Shown in pieces: positions 23,578-26,509 of a DNA stretch of 26,509 bases. The stretch covers positions 1 through 26,509 of the forward strand of contig CAMFLG010000004.1 in assembly GCA_945957495.1 (NCBI GenBank). Direction: 5' to 3'. Under the pieces are notes generated by a model. That model did no database searches, was not told where the DNA came from, and saw only the letters and a program-made list of their open reading frames with translations. Position 1 is the stretch's first letter, and each line of letters begins with the position of its first letter. The stretch is from an uncultured Pseudorhodobacter sp. Its GTDB lineage: Bacteria; Pseudomonadota; Alphaproteobacteria; Rhodobacterales; Rhodobacteraceae. The position numbers and the translations under genes were made by a program.

Positions 23578-24942
23578 TCAGTCCGTGCTGGCTTCGCCGA
23601 GATTCAGCCCGGCGGGTGCCGCGCCAAGGGTGGTAACGGGCCGGACGTTACCGGACGACCGCCCACCAAGCGCTGCTTCCAAGCGGTCGCGATCAAGTGC
23701 GCCTTCCCAACGGCTGACCACGATCGTGGCAACGGCGTTGCCGATGAAGTTGGTCAGCGACCGGCATTCAGACATGAAGCGGTCAACACCAAGGATGATC
23801 GCCATGCCCGCCACCGGGACCGAGGGGACCACCGAAAGCGTCGCGGCCAAAGTGATGAATCCCGCGCCCGTCACACCAGCGGCACCTTTGGACGACAGCA
23901 TCGCAACCAGCAACAGCAGGATCTGATCTTGCAGGCTAAGGTCGATGTTGGTCGCCTGGGCGATAAACAGCGCAGCAAGGGTCATGTAGATGTTGGTTCC
24001 GTCAAGGTTGAACGAGTAGCCGGTCGGCACGACCAGACCCACGACCGAACGGCGGCAGCCAGCCTTTTCCATCTTTTCCATCAGCGACGGCAGCGCAGAT
24101 TCCGAGGAAGAGGTGCCCAGAACCAACAGAAGTTCGGCTTTAAGATAGCTGATCAGGCGGAAGATCGAGAAGCCGTTAAGCCAGCAGACAGTGCCAAGGA
24201 TGACAACAACGAACAGGAGCGAGGTCAGGTAGAAGGTTCCGACCAGCGCGGCGAGGTTGACAATCGAGCCAATGCCATACTTGCCGATGGTAAAGGCAAA
24301 TGCACCAAATGCACCAACCGGGGCGGCCTTCATCAGGATGTCCACCATCCGGAATATGGCGGCACCGGCGGACTCGAACAGGGTGATGACCGGCTTGGCC
24401 TTGTCGCCGATCAGGATAAGCGAAATACCAAACAGGATCGCGACGAACAGAACCTGAAGGATGTTTCCATCAACGAAGGCCGAGGTCATCGTGGTCGGAA
24501 TGATGTCCAGCACAAAACCCGTCAGCGTCGTCTCATGGGCCTTTTCGGTGTAGGTAGTGATTTTGGACGCGTCCAGCGAGGCTGGGTCGATGTTCATTCC
24601 CGCGCCGGGTTGAACGATATTCGCAACGATCATCCCCAGGATCAGGGCCAGCGTCGAGAAGAACAGGAAATAGGCGAATGCCTTTCCCACAACTGATCCA
24701 ACCCCGCGCAGCGAGGTCATGCCTGCAAGGCCAGTCACAATCGTGATAAAAATCACCGGCGTGATGATCATCTTCACCAGTTTGATGAACCCATCACCAA
24801 GCGGCTTCATCGCTTCGCCGATGGATGGCCAGAAATGGCCAAGGATTGCGCCTGCGGCAATCGCCAGAAGCACCTGAAAGTAAAGATGGCTGTAGAATGG
24901 ACGTGCCATATGGCCGCCGGATGCGGATGGGTCGAACTGCAT
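23578..24942 (-). CDS. dctA: C4-dicarboxylate:cation symporter DctA
   Basis: Inner-membrane symporter of the DAACS/glutamate transporter fold (454 residues) importing succinate, fumarate and malate with protons or sodium. The serine-rich re-entrant loop GTSSSESALPSL is near residue 276, NLDGTNIYMTLAALFIAQ near 311, SSKGAAGVTGAGF a little later, and GVDRFMSECRSLTNFIGNAVAT near 390. About eight further hydrophobic segments start with YFQVLLAIAAGAILGHFWP. The ATG at 24942 is preceded by an excellent GGAGGAGG site. The gene is divergent from a DctB-type sensor, its expected regulator. The 200-bp gap holds no canonical -24/-12 sigma-54 promoter that I can see. Imported malate could feed MaeB, encoded earlier in the window. 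Confidence 0.95.
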   Translation of the reverse strand: MQFDPSASGGHMARPFYSHLYFQVLLAIAAGAILGHFWPSIGEAMKPLGDGFIKLVKMIITPVIFITIVTGLAGMTSLRGVGSVVGKAFAYFLFFSTLALILGMIVANIVQPGAGMNIDPASLDASKITTYTEKAHETTLTGFVLDIIPTTMTSAFVDGNILQVLFVAILFGISLILIGDKAKPVITLFESAGAAIFRMVDILMKAAPVGAFGAFAFTIGKYGIGSIVNLAALVGTFYLTSLLFVVVILGTVCWLNGFSIFRLISYLKAELLLVLGTSSSESALPSLMEKMEKAGCRRSVVGLVVPTGYSFNLDGTNIYMTLAALFIAQATNIDLSLQDQILLLLVAMLSSKGAAGVTGAGFITLAATLSVVPSVPVAGMAIILGVDRFMSECRSLTNFIGNAVATIVVSRWEGALDRDRLEAALGGRSSGNVRPVTTLGAAPAGLNLGEASTD

Positions 24943-25029
24943 GATTTCCTCCTCCAGGAATCTCGTGACGAGAACGTGACTTAAAGATTACCGGTTGCAT
25001 CGAAGGTCGGCCTGGAAAGCTTCCCAAAA

Positions 25030-25043
25030 TTCAACATATTGAA
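25030..25043. promoter_or_regulatory. Second copy of the TTCAACATRTTGAA palindrome
   Basis: TTCAACATATTGAA differs by one base from the perfect palindrome at 16861-16874; with flanks, AAATTCAACATRTTGAAA is shared over 18 bp. It lies 88 nt upstream of the dctA start and about 100 nt upstream of dctB, so it could serve either gene. Confidence 0.5.
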
Positions 25044-25062
25044 ATATTAGAAAATAAGTCTG

Positions 25063-25090
25063 TTGAGTTCCTGAATACTGTGTGAATAAT
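25063..25090 (+). promoter_or_regulatory. Candidate promoter of dctB
   Basis: TTGAGT (25063-25068) and AATAAT (25085-25090) with a 16-bp spacer, about 50 nt ahead of the dctB ATG. The -10 overlaps the first direct repeat at 25084-25098. Confidence 0.4.
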
Positions 25091-25129
25091 CGCATATTAA
25101 TCTAAGTGTAGTGCGGATTATCGCATATT
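25084..25129. repeat. Two 15-bp direct repeats in the dctA-dctB gap
   Basis: GAATAATCGCATATT (25084-25098) and GGATTATCGCATATT (25115-25129) match at 13 of 15 positions and are 31 bp apart, about three helical turns, so they face the same side of the helix. The common core is ATCGCATATT. They are candidate binding sites for a regulator such as a DctD-type response regulator, but this is not shown by the sequence. Confidence 0.55.
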
Positions 25130-25145
25130 GGTGGGGCGCCCTGGC

Positions 25146-26509
25146 ATGGCCGGTATCGCGGATGAGTCCTTGCTTACGATCCTGGCCGTTCGGCGTCTGG
25201 GACTGATCCGCGTTATTTCGGTCTGCTTCGTCATTGCAGGGTCAATCGCCTCGTTCACGCTGGCGCAACAAAGCCAGATCCAGAGAATTGAAGCCGAGGC
25301 TCAATCCGGTGCCCATTTGCGCGCGCAATCGCTGGAAAGCATCCTTGCGCAGCAGCGGGCCGTCGCGGCGATCCTTTCCGACGACGATGCAGTCAGAAAT
25401 GCGTTGCGCAGCCCGGGCCCGGTCGATCAGGACATCGTTTCGATCAAACTTGAACGGATGCGCGCCGATACACAGAGTTCCGTGATCTATGTGCTTGATC
25501 GCGGCGGAGATGCCATTGCGGCATCCAACTGGAACGAGCCTGCGTCCTTTGTTGGCATGAACTACAGCTTTCGCGACTATTTCATCGAGGCGATGCGCAC
25601 CGGCACGGCGCTGCAATTTGCGCTTGGCACGGTAAGCCATCGGCCGGGATTGTATCTGTCGCATGACGTGACCGGCCCCGAAGGTGTTCTTGGCGTTGTC
25701 GTTGTAAAGACCGAGTTTGACGCATTGGAGGCCGCCTGGGCCATCAGCGCCGACCGGACATTCGTTACAGACGCCGAAGGTGAGGTCATAATCTCCAGCC
25801 AGCCGGCGATGCGCTTTCAGCCGGTGCCCAACTTGTCAGGTAGCCAGTTGGCCGTGACGCGCCCCATCACTTCGACACCATGGACCTTGCACCTCGTCAC
25901 ATCGACCGTCCCCGCCCGCGGATCGGGCCTGACGGCCGCGCTGGGCGCAGGTTCGTTGTTGTTTCTTGCGGCTTTCGGTCTGGACAGGGCGTTGCTTGGC
26001 CGAAAGCGCGCGATAGCACGAGTTCGTGCCGAGGAGAGACGGCGCATTGAGCTTGAGACAGCGGTGCGCGAGCGAACGCATGATTTGCAGGACGAGATGG
26101 CGGAACGCCGCCGCGCCGAGCAGCGGCTGGCCGGAATGCAGGCCGACCTTGTTCAGGCCAACAAGCTTGCGACATTGGGTCAGGTGACGGCAGGTCTGGC
26201 GCATGAGATCAACCAGCCGTTGGCAACGATCCGTCTCTTGGCCGAGAACGCGCTTGTGATGCTTCCCGGCAAGGCCATCCCGCTTGTGGAAGAGAATCTG
26301 AGTTCTATCGTTCGGATGAGCGACCGGATCAGCCAGATCACCACCGAACTGCGGGGCTTTTCCCGCAAGGCGACCGGAGAGATTCAGCCGGTCAGGCTGC
26401 GCGACGCGCTTGAGGCTTCGGTTCTGTTGACCGCAAGCAGAAGGCGGGCTGAGGGCGCGCAGATCGTGTTACCTGACATCCCGCCGGATTTGACCGTGAT
26501 GGTCGAGGC
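25146..26509 (+). CDS. dctB: DctB-type C4-dicarboxylate sensor histidine kinase (3' end beyond window)
   Basis: Membrane sensor kinase that detects C4-dicarboxylates and phosphorylates a response regulator, normally DctD, which should lie beyond the right edge. The frame is open from 25146 to the end (about 454 residues). The first membrane segment is LGLIRVISVCFVIAGSIASF near residues 18-38. The periplasmic double-PAS-like sensor region includes FRDYFIEAMRTGTALQFALG and HRPGLYLSHDV, a DctB hallmark. A second membrane segment, AALGAGSLLFLAAFGLDRALL, is near 263-283. A coiled coil (RRRIELETAVRERTHDLQDEM...) leads to the dimerisation box LATLGQVTAGLAHEINQPLATIR with the phospho-acceptor His353. 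The ATP-binding domain is cut off. A GTG at 25131 is in frame but has no better ribosome binding site. It is divergent from dctA. Confidence 0.9.
   Translation, partial: MAGIADESLLTILAVRRLGLIRVISVCFVIAGSIASFTLAQQSQIQRIEAEAQSGAHLRAQSLESILAQQRAVAAILSDDDAVRNALRSPGPVDQDIVSIKLERMRADTQSSVIYVLDRGGDAIAASNWNEPASFVGMNYSFRDYFIEAMRTGTALQFALGTVSHRPGLYLSHDVTGPEGVLGVVVVKTEFDALEAAWAISADRTFVTDAEGEVIISSQPAMRFQPVPNLSGSQLAVTRPITSTPWTLHLVTSTVPARGSGLTAALGAGSLLFLAAFGLDRALLGRKRAIARVRAEERRRIELETAVRERTHDLQDEMAERRRAEQRLAGMQADLVQANKLATLGQVTAGLAHEINQPLATIRLLAENALVMLPGKAIPLVEENLSSIVRMSDRISQITTELRGFSRKATGEIQPVRLRDALEASVLLTASRRRAEGAQIVLPDIPPDLTVMVE

Noticed and set aside
23323..24696. A 457-codon plus-strand open frame antisense to dctA
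   Set aside because: Mirror frame of a well-supported transporter gene; the product is charged and low in complexity, with no motif.
24970..24977. GAGAACGT upstream of dctA as a third LacI-type operator
   Set aside because: Only one arm plus the centre matches; the other half-site (TTCGCA) is absent, so chance is likely.

Overview
The window looks like a chromosomal segment of an alphaproteobacterium of the Rhodobacterales (Roseobacter/Paracoccus type). The reasons are its G+C-rich coding bias, a clade I nitrous oxide reductase cluster in the order nosCRZDFYLX, a malic enzyme with a phosphotransacetylase-like tail, and amino-acid-type ABC transporter genes. I see no tRNA, rRNA, insertion sequence, prophage or CRISPR array. 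Genes are packed tightly, many with ATGA overlaps.

Layout. (1) 174-4248, plus strand: a family 61 glycosyltransferase and the malic enzyme maeB, followed by a hairpin at 4291-4324. (2) 4330-6050, minus strand: a two-gene unit, a nitronate monooxygenase-like flavoenzyme followed by a 5-formyltetrahydrofolate cyclo-ligase. (3) 6435-15396, minus strand: a complete nitrous oxide respiration operon. It starts with a small CxxCPxC protein (NosC) behind an FNR/NNR-type box. NosR (flavin and Fe-S electron donor) and NosZ (catalytic enzyme with every CuZ and CuA ligand present) follow. NosD, NosF and NosY (maturation ABC system), NosL (copper chaperone lipoprotein) and NosX (flavin transferase for NosR) complete it. 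(4) 15645-23298: a catabolic island for what I infer to be Amadori compounds (fructosyl-amino acids). It holds a LacI-type repressor divergent from a polar-amino-acid-type ABC transporter (binding protein, permease, ATPase). A minus-strand operon encodes a FrlB-like deglycase, a GntR/UTRA regulator and an ornithine cyclodeaminase-family enzyme, and a divergent FrlD-like kinase completes the set. (5) 23578-26509: the C4-dicarboxylate transporter DctA divergent from a DctB-type sensor kinase that runs off the right edge.

How the parts work together. The sugar-amine island reads as uptake, 6-phosphorylation (FrlD), then cleavage to glucose 6-phosphate plus amino acid (FrlB). The ornithine cyclodeaminase homologue may process the released amino acid or an imine. 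The same 14-bp LacI-type operator, in opposite orientation, lies upstream of both the transporter and the kinase, which ties the two halves into one regulon. A different palindrome is shared between the transporter promoter and the dctA-dctB intergenic region, suggesting a second regulator that co-ordinates dicarboxylate and sugar-amine uptake. These regulatory links are the least ordinary part of the window. The nos operon is complete and textbook apart from the poorly characterised NosC and the unusual placement of its FNR-type box.
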